Shown here: positions 42,527 to 51,926 of the stretch, one piece after another | How positions within the stretch are numbered: position 1 is the stretch's first letter | Layout of the letters: each line of letters starts with the position of its first letter | Source: G965197715 sp965247615 | GTDB taxonomy: Bacteria; Chloroflexota; Dehalococcoidia; Lucifugimonadales; UBA1127 | Length of the DNA stretch: 64,000 nucleotides | NCBI GenBank assembly: GCA_965247615.1 | Contig: OZ252022.1 | Span: forward strand, 186,001-250,000 | Reading direction: 5' to 3' | Translations under genes and position numbers: made by a program | The notes under the pieces: generated by a model | Seen by the model: the letters and a program-made list of their open reading frames with translations, nothing else | What the model was told of the DNA's origin: nothing | Databases searched by the model: none

Positions 42527-42750
42527 CGGCGCGGATAATCGAGAGCGGTCGCTGGCGGTCGCTGGCGCGACGGCTTTGTGGGGGGAGGGTTGGGGGGTTG
42601 CGGCGGGGGTGGGCGCGGGGAGGACAGTCGCTGGCGCGACGGCCACGTGGGGGGGGATGGGAGGTAGTGGATGGGTGAGGGGAGGGACGCCGCCCCGCCC
42701 TGTGGATTCCCGCTTTCGCGGGAATGACGGCGAGGGTGGCGGCTGGAGCG
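42527..42750. repeat. Tandem class B copies and one class A
   Basis: GTCGCTGGCGGTCGCTGGCG near 42549 is a partial duplication of B, another B lies near 42627, and class A at 42706-42725. Confidence 0.85.
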
Positions 42751-42751
42751 G

Positions 42752-42958
42752 GATGGTCCTCTGCGGGAGAAGGTCTTCTCCCGTCTGGGACAGGGCTGGT
42801 CTCCGGAGCAAGTGGCCGGACGTCTCGCTCTGGACGAAGGTCGGCAGGTCCTCTCCCATGAGAGCATCTACCGGTTCATCTACTCTCAGATGGCCCGGAA
42901 GAAGGACTACTCATGGCGTCACTACCTGCCCAGGGCGAAGTCCAAACGGGGTGGCGGG
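42752..42958 (+). pseudogene. IS30-family transposase fragment
   Basis: Reads L-R-E-K-V-F-S-R-L-G-Q-G-W-S-P-E-Q-V-A-G-R-L, then S-H-E-S-I-Y-R-F-I-Y and H-Y-L-P-R-A-K-S-K-R-G, the N-terminal DNA-binding part of IS30 transposases. The DDE domain is gone and sequence turns into GGGAATGACGG repeat text. A dead insertion sequence. Confidence 0.75.
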
Positions 42959-43046
42959 AATGACGGACGGGCAGGTGTTGCACTTGAAATGTGGGGGGGG
43001 TGCGGGAATGACGTGATTGTGCAAGACGGCGGTTGACGCTGTCGAT

Positions 43047-43075
43047 TTGACACGCTTCAGCCCTGGGGATATGCT
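43047..43075 (+). promoter_or_regulatory. Promoter of the amidohydrolase gene
   Basis: TTGACA, 17 bases, TATGCT. About 120 bases before the ATG, just after the IS30 relic and repeats. Confidence 0.7.
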
Positions 43076-43196
43076 CATGCGGCCTGGAGAAGCGGCCAGA
43101 CGCGGGTCTGCGTCCGAAAACGTAGCTCCGCTCCCAAGCAGCGCCGATTCACGTCACGGACCGCTCCGGGCGCCATTACCACAGCGGGAGGATGCC

Positions 43197-44267
43197 ATGG
43201 GGACCATAGACTCTGACGCCCACGTTATCGAAACCGAGCACACCTGGGACTTCATGGACGAGTCGGAGCGGGGGTTCCGGCCCATCGTTCTCGTGCCCAA
43301 GGGCGGGGCAGAGGCCGAGACGCGCAGCTTTACCGGCGGCCTCAGGCCGCTCACGATCAAGGAGTTCTGGTTCCTGGAGGGCAGGGCGTTCCAGAAGCGC
43401 TCCTCCTTCAGGTCCGTGGAGACCTCCGACGAGCAGGTGGAGATGACCGACATCCAGAGCCGCCTAGCCCACATGGACGAGCTGGGCGTGGACGTGCACG
43501 TCCTCTACCCCACCTTCTTCCTCAGCCCGAGGACGCGTCGCCCGGAGGTCGAGGCCGCGCTGTACAGGAGCTACAACCGGTGGATGGCGGAGATCTGGGC
43601 GCAGGCCCCGGACCGCCTCAAGTACGCGGCCATGCTGCCCTACATGACCATCGACGCCGCCCTGGAGGAGATGCACTGGGCCAAGGAGCACGGCGCCTGC
43701 GCCTTCTTCATGCACAGTGTCGAGGGGGACCGCCGCCTCTCCGAGCCCTACTTCGATCCGATCTACCGCGAGGCCAGCGCCCTGGACCTCCCCATGTGCA
43801 TCCACGCCACGTCGGGCAACTTCTCCCTCGCTGACATCTACGCCCAGGACGCCGGCTTCTCCACGTTCAAGCTCCCCGTCGTCGGCGCTTTCCACGACCT
43901 CCTCATGAAGGGCACGCCGTCCAAGTACCCGGACCTGCGCTGGGGCTTCATCGAGGTCAGCGCCCAGTGGCTGCCCTACGCCCTCAACGACATGGAGCTC
44001 CGCTTCCGCAAGGGAAGCCGCGAGTGGCTCGGCCGGGAGATGCTGAAGGAGAACCGCATGTTCGTGGCCTGCCAGACGGCCGACGACCTGCCCGGCATCG
44101 TCGACTGCGTTGGCGAGGACAACATCGTCGTCGGCTCCGACTACGGCCACAACGACACGTCGTCGGAGATCGAGGCCCTGCGCCGCCTTCGGGAGAAGGA
44201 AGCAGTGCCTCCGGCCGTCCTGGACAAGATCCTGGACGACAACGCGAGGGCCCTCTACGCCCTGTGA
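43197..44267 (+). CDS. Amidohydrolase 2 family (ACMSD-like) metal-dependent hydrolase
   Basis: 356 residues, TIM barrel. D-S-D-A-H-V-I-E at the start (metal His), C-I-H-A-T-S-G-N in the middle, and G-S-D-Y-G-H-N-D at the end carry the metal ligands. The family includes decarboxylases and hydrolases of aromatic breakdown. ATG 43197 has GGGAGGATGCC upstream; the longer frame is not conserved. A catabolic gene next to a peptide-type binding protein and a Rieske oxygenase. Confidence 0.85.
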   Translation: MGTIDSDAHVIETEHTWDFMDESERGFRPIVLVPKGGAEAETRSFTGGLRPLTIKEFWFLEGRAFQKRSSFRSVETSDEQVEMTDIQSRLAHMDELGVDVHVLYPTFFLSPRTRRPEVEAALYRSYNRWMAEIWAQAPDRLKYAAMLPYMTIDAALEEMHWAKEHGACAFFMHSVEGDRRLSEPYFDPIYREASALDLPMCIHATSGNFSLADIYAQDAGFSTFKLPVVGAFHDLLMKGTPSKYPDLRWGFIEVSAQWLPYALNDMELRFRKGSREWLGREMLKENRMFVACQTADDLPGIVDCVGEDNIVVGSDYGHNDTSSEIEALRRLREKEAVPPAVLDKILDDNARALYAL

Positions 44268-44284
44268 GGCCCGGCAATGATCAC

Positions 44285-44340
44285 CGCGGGGTCGCTGGCG
44301 CGACGGCCTTGTAGGGGGGAGGGTTGGGGGGTGGAGCGCG
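44285..44340. repeat. Class B repeat
   Basis: GTCGCTGGCGCGACGGCC and TTGTAGGGGGGAGGGTTGGGG. Confidence 0.85.
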
Positions 44341-44488
44341 TATTTTCGAAGCGCTGACGGGAATTGCAACACGGCGCGTAGTCTTGTTACTCAGATGTAT
44401 AGCGCAATCCGAGAGACCGGGAATCGAGGGACCCGCGACTCATGAGACGGGCCCAAGGGTTAGGAATCTAGGGAAGCGGAGGAGAGGA

Positions 44489-46375
44489 ATGCTGAAGCTC
44501 GTAATGGCAGCACTAGCGGTACTTGCGTTCACGATCGCGGCCTGCGCCGGAGGCAACGATGAGACGGCGGCCCCGGCGCCCGTCGCGGAGCCGGCGCCTG
44601 TCGCGCAGCCGGCGCCCACTGTTCCGGCCATGGATTCCAAGCCCAGCAGCGACTCCATGATGAAGGAAACCGCGGCGATGGCCCTGCCGGAGGCCGTGAC
44701 CCCCACGGGGCCGGGGCAACTCATCGGCGCCTACGGCAAGCCCGGCGCCAAGACCCTTCTGATCGGGGGCGGGACCCCCAAGTCCGGCGGCATCGGCACC
44801 TTCGGCGTTCGCCGCGACCCGCCCGCGGGCTTCGACATGATGATGACCACCATCTGGTACGACCTGCACCAGATCGGATCCCCCATATGGGGGAGCGGCA
44901 GCCTGGTGCGCCCCTGCCTGAACGACGTCTACGCGGTCTGCGCGGGCGTCGCCAAGGAGTGGGAGTCCAACGACGACTTCACGCAGTGGACCTTCACCAT
45001 GCGTGACGACGTCACCTGGCACGACGGCACCCCCGTCACGGCGGAGGGCATGAGGTTCTGGATCGACCTGGTGTTCACGGGCGCCAAGAGCGGCGACAAG
45101 GTCCGCAGGCCCGCGTGGTACGCCACCACCATGGGCAAGTTCGACAGCGTGGAGGTAATCGACGGCAACAAGGTCCGGATCAATCTCCTGGAGTCCAACC
45201 GCCTCTTCCTGGAAGTGCTCTTCACGCCCTACTTCACCGTGGCCCACCCCCAGCACATCATGCAGCCGAAGATCGACAGCGGCGTGGTCGACTCCTCGCC
45301 CCTCGAGCTGGGGATGCCGGGCTTCGGCCCCTTCATGTACGACGGCTACGAGAAGGGGAGCATCGCCCGGGTCCGCAAGTTCGACGGCTACTGGGAGAAG
45401 GACGGGGACGGCACTGCCCTGCCCTACATGGACGGCATGGACTTCGCCATCATGCAGAGCCCCCAGGCCATGGACGCCGCCATACGCGTCGGTCGCCTGG
45501 ACGGGGGCTCGCCGGGGTTCGGCTACATCCTGACCGGAGAGCGCTACAAGGCATACAAGAACGACCTGGGCGACAAGTTCTGGGCCGCGCAGGTGCCCTC
45601 CGGCTTCAGCACCGGCAGCGGCTCCGGCCTCGCCTTCAACCTCCTCAAGGAGGGGCCGTGGCAGGACGTCCGCGTCCGCAAGGCGATGGCCCTGTGGATC
45701 GACAAGCAGCAGGCCGTGGAAGCCGTCACCGGCGGGTTCGGCATCATCGGCGGTCTCTTCAACCCGTCCAACCCCTTCACCAGCCCCGACGTCCTGACGT
45801 GGCCGGGCTGGAACGCTGACACGAAGGAGCAGGACCGGGCCAGGGCCAAGGAGCTCATGGCCGAGGCCGGCTACGCCGACGGCGGTTTCACGATGAGCTA
45901 CAACTGCCTGACCACCGGCGCGTGGCGCGACCGCTGCGAGTTCCTTAACGCCCAGCTGGCGGGCCTCGGAATCGACCTGAAGCTGGACCTGATGGACGCG
46001 CCGGCGTGGAAGGCCGCCGGAACCTCCCTGAAGTACGGCGCCGTGCAGAGCGCCGGCGGCATCACCAGCCGCATCCCGGAGGCCAACGAGCCCGGCTTCA
46101 CGCTGCATAGCATCAGCCCCACGGCCTTCGTCAAGCACGAAGACCCCAAGATCCCGGAGTTCTTCAAGCGCATGAGGGCCTCATCCTCCTTGGACGAGCG
46201 GATCAAGATCTGGCGCGAGCTCGAGCGCTACTGGCTCTTGGACGAGGTCTACGGCGTCCCCCTGGTCGGGAACCTGGCCACCATCCCCTACCGGTCCTGG
46301 GTCAAGGGCCGCCTCCTGGGCCCGGAGCAGATCATGGCCTACATGGACTTCTCCACCGTGTGGCTGGACAAGTAG
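44489..46375 (+). CDS. ABC-transporter substrate-binding lipoprotein, family 5
   Basis: 628 residues. Lipobox I-A-A-C with Cys19, then an Ala/Pro linker, then the SBP_bac_5 (PF00496) fold: W-T-F-T-M-R-D-D-V-T-W-H-D-G-T-P-V-T, and L-F-N-P-S-N-P near the C-lobe. Binds oligopeptides, nickel or similar; ligand unknown. ATG has GGAGGAGAGGA upstream. No permease or ATPase in the window. A TTGCAA-17-TTACTC pair near 44364-44392 may be its promoter. Confidence 0.88.
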   Translation: MLKLVMAALAVLAFTIAACAGGNDETAAPAPVAEPAPVAQPAPTVPAMDSKPSSDSMMKETAAMALPEAVTPTGPGQLIGAYGKPGAKTLLIGGGTPKSGGIGTFGVRRDPPAGFDMMMTTIWYDLHQIGSPIWGSGSLVRPCLNDVYAVCAGVAKEWESNDDFTQWTFTMRDDVTWHDGTPVTAEGMRFWIDLVFTGAKSGDKVRRPAWYATTMGKFDSVEVIDGNKVRINLLESNRLFLEVLFTPYFTVAHPQHIMQPKIDSGVVDSSPLELGMPGFGPFMYDGYEKGSIARVRKFDGYWEKDGDGTALPYMDGMDFAIMQSPQAMDAAIRVGRLDGGSPGFGYILTGERYKAYKNDLGDKFWAAQVPSGFSTGSGSGLAFNLLKEGPWQDVRVRKAMALWIDKQQAVEAVTGGFGIIGGLFNPSNPFTSPDVLTWPGWNADTKEQDRARAKELMAEAGYADGGFTMSYNCLTTGAWRDRCEFLNAQLAGLGIDLKLDLMDAPAWKAAGTSLKYGAVQSAGGITSRIPEANEPGFTLHSISPTAFVKHEDPKIPEFFKRMRASSSLDERIKIWRELERYWLLDEVYGVPLVGNLATIPYRSWVKGRLLGPEQIMAYMDFSTVWLDK

Positions 46376-46735
46376 GGGTCGCAGCGCGAGTCGCTGCGCG
46401 ACGGCTTAGTGGGGGGAGGGTTGAGGAACGGCGGAGGTAGCGCTGCCGTATGTGTGGGGGGGTGCGGGGTTGGGTGGATAGGGTTTGGCCAGCCCTGGGC
46501 TGGGTCAGTGGACCCTCACCCCCTGTATCCCCCTCTCCCTTGCAAGGGAGAGGGGGAAGAGAATTGTAGAGAGCGGGGTCGCTGCGCGACGGCTTTGTGG
46601 GGGGAGGGTTGCGGGGCCGCCACGGCGGGTGGGTGGGGGAATGACGGGTCGCTGGCGCGACGGCTTTGTGGGGGTCGCGGGGTGACCGGTGTGTGCTGTG
46701 TGGGTGATGGTGGGCGCAGGCGACCGCGCGGTTGA
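46376..46735. repeat. Class B copies and a 28-bp palindrome
   Basis: B copies near 46388-46430 (GTCGCTGCGCGACGGC), 46580 and 46650. 46529-46556 is a perfect palindrome, CCCCCTCTCCCTTG and its inverse. Confidence 0.8.
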
Positions 46736-46760
46736 CACGCCCACGCTGCGTGCGTAGCAT
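46732..46760 (+). promoter_or_regulatory. Promoter of the Rieske oxygenase gene
   Basis: TTGACA, 17 bases, TAGCAT, about 49 bases before the ATG. Confidence 0.65.
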
Positions 46761-46808
46761 CTGGCGTGTTGGGCCCGGTCCGCCGAGCCGCTGGGAGGAT
46801 GACTGCGC

Positions 46809-48152
46809 ATGCTCAGTATTCAGGAGAACGAGGACCTCACCCGGGTCGGCCCGGGGACGCCCATGGGAGAGCTGCTCCGGCGCTACTGGCACCCCGTGGC
46901 CGCCAGCGCCCAGCTCTGGGACAACCCCACGAAGGCCGTGCGAATCCTCGGCGAGTCCCTGGTGCTCTACCGGGACCGCGGCGGCAAGCTGGGCCTCATC
47001 GGGGAGTCGTGCCCGCACCGCCGCGTCAACCTCCTCTACGGCATCCCGGAGCAGGAGGGGCTCCGCTGCCCCTACCACGGCTGGCTCTTCGACGAGACCG
47101 GCCGGTGCCTCGAAATGCCCGCGGAGGCGCCCGACAGCACCTTCAAGGACCGCGTCAGCACCACGGCCTACCCCGTCCAGGAAATGGCAGGCCTCGTCTT
47201 TGCCTACCTGGGACCCGAACCCGCCCCCCTTCCGCCGCGCTACGACGTCTACGCCGCCCCCAACGTCGTGCGCGAGATCGGCGGCACCGTGCTCCCCTGC
47301 AACTGGCTCCAGTGCATGGAGAACACCGTGGACCCCGTCCACGTCGAGTGGCTCCATCAGTACTACGTGAACTACCTGCGCGGCGCCATGGGGAAGCCGC
47401 CCCTCACGCGGAACATCCGGCGCCACAAGAAGATCGGCTTCAACGTCTTCGAGCACGGCATCGTCAAGCGGCGCGTCCTCCAGGGGGAGGCGGAAGACTC
47501 CGACTTCTGGCAGATCGGCCACCCGCTGGTCTTCCCCAACATCCTCCGCAACGGCTCCGGCGGCGAGTCCGGCTACATGGCCTTCCAGGTACGCGTACCC
47601 CTGGACGACACCCACACCTGGCAGCTCTTCGTCATGGCCTACCGCCCGGGCATCCCCACGCCGCCCCAGGAGCGCGTCCCCTACTTCGACGTGCCCTACA
47701 AGAACGACGACGGCAGGTTCATCACCGACTTCATCGACGGGCAGGACATGTTCGCCTGGGTCTCGCAGGGCCCCGTCGCCGAGCGGCACCTGGAGAAGCT
47801 CGGGGAGTCGGACGTCGGCATCACTCTCTACCGGCGCCTCCTGAAGGAGCAGATGGACCGGGTGCGGCGCGGCGAGGACCCCATGGAGGTCTACCGCGAC
47901 CCCGCCGAGAATGAGCTCATCGAGCTCTTTCACGAGACGATGCGGGAACCCGGGGCCTATCGCAAGTACAAGTTCACCGGCGGGCACATGAAGTACAGCG
48001 CCAGCCTCGGCGAGGTCCAGGAGCTCTACCGGCAGGCGGAGGCCCTGGAGGACGCGGGCGAGCCGCTGCACGACTACACGCCGCCGCCGCGCTCGGCCTG
48101 GGAGAGCGCGGCGCCGCGGCTGCGGCGGGAGTCGTCCCTCTTCTCTGCGTGA
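46809..48152 (+). CDS. Rieske non-heme iron oxygenase (ring-hydroxylating type, alpha subunit)
   Basis: 447 residues. Rieske cluster ligands C68-x-H70 (C-P-H-R) and C87-x-x-H90 (C-P-Y-H-G-W). Catalytic domain with E-N-T-V-D-P-V-H-V-E-W-L-H, holding the usual Asp and two histidines for mononuclear iron. Substrate unknown, probably aromatic or aliphatic demethylation/hydroxylation. GGGAGG upstream of the ATG. No reductase or ferredoxin gene adjacent, so electron supply is from elsewhere. Confidence 0.92.
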   Translation: MLSIQENEDLTRVGPGTPMGELLRRYWHPVAASAQLWDNPTKAVRILGESLVLYRDRGGKLGLIGESCPHRRVNLLYGIPEQEGLRCPYHGWLFDETGRCLEMPAEAPDSTFKDRVSTTAYPVQEMAGLVFAYLGPEPAPLPPRYDVYAAPNVVREIGGTVLPCNWLQCMENTVDPVHVEWLHQYYVNYLRGAMGKPPLTRNIRRHKKIGFNVFEHGIVKRRVLQGEAEDSDFWQIGHPLVFPNILRNGSGGESGYMAFQVRVPLDDTHTWQLFVMAYRPGIPTPPQERVPYFDVPYKNDDGRFITDFIDGQDMFAWVSQGPVAERHLEKLGESDVGITLYRRLLKEQMDRVRRGEDPMEVYRDPAENELIELFHETMREPGAYRKYKFTGGHMKYSASLGEVQELYRQAEALEDAGEPLHDYTPPPRSAWESAAPRLRRESSLFSA

Positions 48153-48470
48153 GGGTCGCTGGCGGTCGCTGGCGCGACGGCCACGCAGGTGAGGGTTGCG
48201 GGGTTGCGACGGTGGGTGATGCAGTCGCTCGCGAGGCTGTCGTGTTGGGGGGTTGCCCCGCTCTACCCCGCCTCTGGATTCCCGCTTTCGCGGGAATGAC
48301 GTGAGTGGGGGCGGGTCGCGGCGCGACGGCTTTGTGGGGGGAGGGGTGAGAGGAAGGGACGCCGCCCCGCCCTGTGGATTCCCGCCTTCGCGGGAATGAC
48401 GGGGGGTGAGTGGGGGGTCGCTGGCGCGACGGCCTTGTAGGGGGGAGGGCTGAGGGCCACATGCCGGTCT
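48153..48470. repeat. Class B, A, B, A, B repeat run
   Basis: GTCGCTGGCGGTCGCTGGCG near 48154, class A 48278-48297, B near 48310, class A variant 48378-48397 (CCTTCG loop), and B near 48418. Confidence 0.85.
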
Positions 48471-48485
48471 GAACAAGGAGGCCCG

Positions 48486-49724
48486 GTGAACAACGGAGAC
48501 CGGCCCGGCGCCCTTCAGGACATCCGCGTCCTGGACCTGACCGACGCCCTCGGCGTCTACTGCGCGAAGCTCCTGGCCGACCTGGGCGCTGACGTCGTCA
48601 AGGTGGAGCCCCCGCAGGGCGCACCGGGGCGCCGCCGCGGGCCCTTCCACCACGACGGCCCCCACCCCGATGGCAGCCTCTGGTTCATCCACTTCAACGC
48701 GGGCAAGCGCGGCGTGACCCTGGACCTCGACACGCCCGAGGGTCAGGTCCTGCTCAAGCGGCTGGCCACCGACGCCGACGTGCTCGTTGAAGACGCCGCG
48801 CCCGGCGTGATGGCAGACAGGGGTCTCGGCTACCACGACCTGCGTCGCCTCAACCCACGTCTCGTCTACACCTCCGTGACCCCCTACGGCCAGGCCGGTC
48901 CCTACAGCGGGTACACGGGCTCCGACCTCACGGCGCAGGCTATGGGCGGCCTCATGTACCGCGTCGGCTGGCCGGAGGACCCGCCCAGCGCCCTTGGCGC
49001 TTCCTTCGCCTACCAGCACACCGCCGCCATTGCCGCCGTCGGCACGCTCATGGCCCTGGTCGGGCGCGACGCCTCGGGGCAGGGGCAGCATGTCGATGCC
49101 GCCATGCACGACAGCATCGCCATGGTCCAGTACGACGCCATGCCCCGCCACGCCGCCACCGGCCAGGCCATTCACCGGGCCGGGCCCGGGCAGGGCGTCG
49201 GCGGGCGCAGGAACACCCGCATCTGGCCCTGCGAGGACGGACACATCCGCTTCCAGCTCCTCGGCGCAACCGCCATCCCCGAGTGGCCGCGCCTCCTGGA
49301 CTGGCTCGACGAGCACGGCATGGCCGAGGACCTGCGCGACCCCCGGTGGGTGGAGATGGAGGCCCGCCAGCAGGACCTGGCCCATGTGGAGGCCGTGGTG
49401 GACCGCTTCTTCCGGCCCCGCACCCGCCTCCATCTCATGGAAGAGGGGCAGAGCAGGGGGATCATGGTGATGGCCTGCAACACCGTCGAAGACCTGCCCT
49501 CGGACCCCCAGCTGCTCCACGGCGAATACTTCGCATCCGTGGAGTGCCCGCAGATGGGCGAGGCGCTCACGGACGCCGGCGCACCGTACCGCCTGTCGGA
49601 GACGCCGTGGCGCATCCGCCGCCCGCCGCCCCGCCTGGGAGAGAGCAACCGGGAGCTCTTCGGCGGCGAGCTGGGGCTTTCCCAGGAAGAGATCGAGGAG
49701 CTGCATCAGAAGGGAGCTGTGTAA
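48486..49724 (+). CDS. CaiB/BaiF (family III) CoA-transferase
   Basis: 412 residues, GTG start. I-R-V-L-D-L-T-D-A, L-G-A-D-V-V-K-V-E-P, F-N-A-G-K-R-G-V-T-L-D-L and the catalytic region G-Q-H-V-D-A-A-M-H-D-S with the Asp expected to form the aspartyl-CoA intermediate. Activates or transfers CoA between carboxylic acids. A DinB-like gene starts six bases after its stop, then a second CaiB/BaiF gene. Confidence 0.93.
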   Translation: MNNGDRPGALQDIRVLDLTDALGVYCAKLLADLGADVVKVEPPQGAPGRRRGPFHHDGPHPDGSLWFIHFNAGKRGVTLDLDTPEGQVLLKRLATDADVLVEDAAPGVMADRGLGYHDLRRLNPRLVYTSVTPYGQAGPYSGYTGSDLTAQAMGGLMYRVGWPEDPPSALGASFAYQHTAAIAAVGTLMALVGRDASGQGQHVDAAMHDSIAMVQYDAMPRHAATGQAIHRAGPGQGVGGRRNTRIWPCEDGHIRFQLLGATAIPEWPRLLDWLDEHGMAEDLRDPRWVEMEARQQDLAHVEAVVDRFFRPRTRLHLMEEGQSRGIMVMACNTVEDLPSDPQLLHGEYFASVECPQMGEALTDAGAPYRLSETPWRIRRPPPRLGESNRELFGGELGLSQEEIEELHQKGAV

Positions 49725-49729
49725 TCGTC

Positions 49730-50236
49730 ATGAATAAGGACGGGCTTCTGCTCATGTGGGACTACAACGTCTGGGCCAACGGCGAGGTCCTGGAGGCCTC
49801 GGCCCAGGTGACCCCCGACCAGCTCACCGGCCCAGCCGCCGTGAGCTTTGGAAGCCTCCGGGGCACCCTGGTGCACATCCTGGGGGCCGAGCGCACCTGG
49901 CGGTACCGATGCTTCCACGGCGCGCCGCCCGAGACACGCCCGACGCAGGAGGAGTTCGAGGGCGTGGCTGCCCTGCGCGACTACTGGCAGGCGGAACAGG
50001 CCGCCATGCGCGCCCATCTCAACGGCCTGACTGACGAAGGGGTCGAAGGGGCCGTGCACTACACGACCCTCGAGGGCGTTCACTACGAGCACGCCGTGTG
50101 GCACCTGATCCTCCACGTGGTCAACCACGGGACCCAATTCCGGGGCGAGGGCGGCGCCCTCCTGGCCCAGTACGGCCACTCGCCGGGCAACATCGACCTC
50201 ACGGTGTACCTGAGAAGCCTGGCAGCCGGCGCATGA
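49730..50236 (+). CDS. DinB-family protein
   Basis: 168 residues. Start L-L-L-M-W-D-Y-N-V-W-A-N, then L-V-H-I-L-G-A-E-R-T-W-R and H-L-I-L-H-V-V-N-H-G-T-Q-F-R, the metal-histidine pattern of DinB four-helix bundles. Its stop overlaps the next ATG (ATGA), so it is coupled to the second CoA-transferase. A longer in-frame extension upstream is a shadow of the first transferase. Confidence 0.85.
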   Translation: MNKDGLLLMWDYNVWANGEVLEASAQVTPDQLTGPAAVSFGSLRGTLVHILGAERTWRYRCFHGAPPETRPTQEEFEGVAALRDYWQAEQAAMRAHLNGLTDEGVEGAVHYTTLEGVHYEHAVWHLILHVVNHGTQFRGEGGALLAQYGHSPGNIDLTVYLRSLAAGA

Positions 50237-51468
50237 CCACCACCCCCCTCCCTCTCGCAGGGGTCCGCGTGTTGGACTTCACCTGGATCATCGCCGGACC
50301 GCTCTGCACCAAGGTCCTGGCCGCCCACGGCGCCGAGGTGATCAAGATCGAGCCCGGCGGCGCCCGCTCCGACGCCGCACGGAGGGACACAACCCTCGCC
50401 CGGCCCGGCGCAGACGGCGTCAACGCCAGCGTCAGCTTCGCCAACCTCAACGCCAACAAGCTCTCCGTCACCCTCGATATGAAGCGGCCCGAGTCGCAGG
50501 AGATCGCGCGCAGCCTCGTTGCCATCAGCGACGTCGTCATAGACAACTTCACACCGGACGTCCTGCCCGCGTGGGGCCTGGACTACGACCAGCTCCGCGC
50601 CGTCAACCCCCAGATCATCGCTGTCAGCATGCCCGGCATGGGCTCCACGGGCCCCCATCGAGGCTTCCGCGGCCTGGGGACATTCTTCCAGGCGCGGTCA
50701 GGCCTCGATGAGCTGGCCGGCTACCCCCACCGCGAGGCAATGGACATCGGCTTCGCATACCCGGACACCAGCTGCAACCCCTTCCACACCGCCGTGGCGG
50801 TCCTCGCGGCCCTCCACCATCGCAACCGCACGGGCCAGGGGCAGCGCATCGAGGTCAGCCAGTTCGAGTCCACCGTCGCCTTCATCGAGACCGCCCTGCT
50901 GGACTGGACCGCCAATGGCCGCCGTCAGCCTCGCCCCGGGGCCCGCTCACCCCACGGCGCGCCCCACGGCACGTACCGCTGCGCCGGCGACGACCAGTGG
51001 TGCACCATCACCGTCTCCACCCAGGAGGAATGGTCGGCCTTCTGTCTCGCGATCGGCAGTCCGGACTGGACCAGCGACGCCCGCTTCGCTACCCTCGACG
51101 CCCGCAAGACCCACGAGGACGAGCTCGACGCCCTCGTCACCGAGTGGACCAGCCAGCGCTCCCCCCTGGACGCGATGCAAACCCTGCAGCGTCACGGAGT
51201 GGCCGCCGGGGCCGTGCAGAGCATCGAGGACCTGGTCGACCGCGACCCGCAGCTCGCGTTCCGGGACTTCTACCCAAGGCTCGTGCACGCGGAGATCGGC
51301 GAGCTGCCCCACGAGGGCATCCCCTTCCAGCTCTCGGAGACGCCCGGCCGCCTGACCCGGCCCGCGCCCCTCCTCGGCGAGCACACCGACTACGTCCTGC
51401 AGGACCTCCTCGGCATCCCCGAGCAGCAGGTCAACCAGTACATCCTGGACGGCGTCATAACCGCGTAG
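50233..51468 (+). CDS. CaiB/BaiF CoA-transferase, second copy
   Basis: 411 residues. V-R-V-L-D-F-T-W-I-I-A-G-P, K-I-E-P-G-G and N-A-N-K-L-S-V-T-L-D are as expected. At the catalytic region it reads G-Q-R-I-E-V-S-Q-F-E-S, with Glu where the nucleophilic Asp usually lies. It may be active with Glu, or the partner of the first copy in a heteromer. Coupled by ATGA to the DinB-like gene. Confidence 0.9.
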   Translation: MTTTPLPLAGVRVLDFTWIIAGPLCTKVLAAHGAEVIKIEPGGARSDAARRDTTLARPGADGVNASVSFANLNANKLSVTLDMKRPESQEIARSLVAISDVVIDNFTPDVLPAWGLDYDQLRAVNPQIIAVSMPGMGSTGPHRGFRGLGTFFQARSGLDELAGYPHREAMDIGFAYPDTSCNPFHTAVAVLAALHHRNRTGQGQRIEVSQFESTVAFIETALLDWTANGRRQPRPGARSPHGAPHGTYRCAGDDQWCTITVSTQEEWSAFCLAIGSPDWTSDARFATLDARKTHEDELDALVTEWTSQRSPLDAMQTLQRHGVAAGAVQSIEDLVDRDPQLAFRDFYPRLVHAEIGELPHEGIPFQLSETPGRLTRPAPLLGEHTDYVLQDLLGIPEQQVNQYILDGVITA

Positions 51469-51926
51469 GTGCTGGGGGGGGGATGTCTTCAGTGTAGGAG
51501 GAGAAGTAGATGCTGGCGCGGCGTCGTCTTCGCAAGTAAGCCTCGCGTACGCACGGCTCCCGCCAACCCGCGGCCCCTCCCCTGGATTCCCGCTTTCGCG
51601 GGAATGACGGCGGGTGGGTGCGGGAATGACGGTTATGCAAGGGTCTACGAAAGCGTTGAGGGAAGGGCATTTCCAGCCGATGGAAAAAGACCACCGCGAC
51701 CGTTTGTTCCGGAAAGGGAAGATGCAAAACGTATCCAATCTTTCGCTCTTAAAAAGAATGGGCAGCAGAAGAAGCGGCCCGACGCTCTTGCGACATTCCG
51801 CTCAATCCGCTGCATGACCATACTGTTGCACTCCCACCCATCAGTCAAGTATCTTATCCGCGCCAGTTGGCGCCCCTCCTTCCACCTCCACCCCAATCTC
51901 TAGCTCAGGCCACCAAGAGCGACAGC
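51469..51926. other. 458-base gap with one class A repeat and no gene
   Basis: Class A at 51586-51605 followed by GGGAATGACGGTTATGCAAGGGTCT. The rest is lower in G+C and has no coding signal I recognise. Confidence 0.6.

Noticed and set aside
46332..49706. 1124-residue minus-strand frame
   Set aside because: Lies opposite the Rieske and CoA-transferase genes; translation is low-complexity shadow and crosses repeats.
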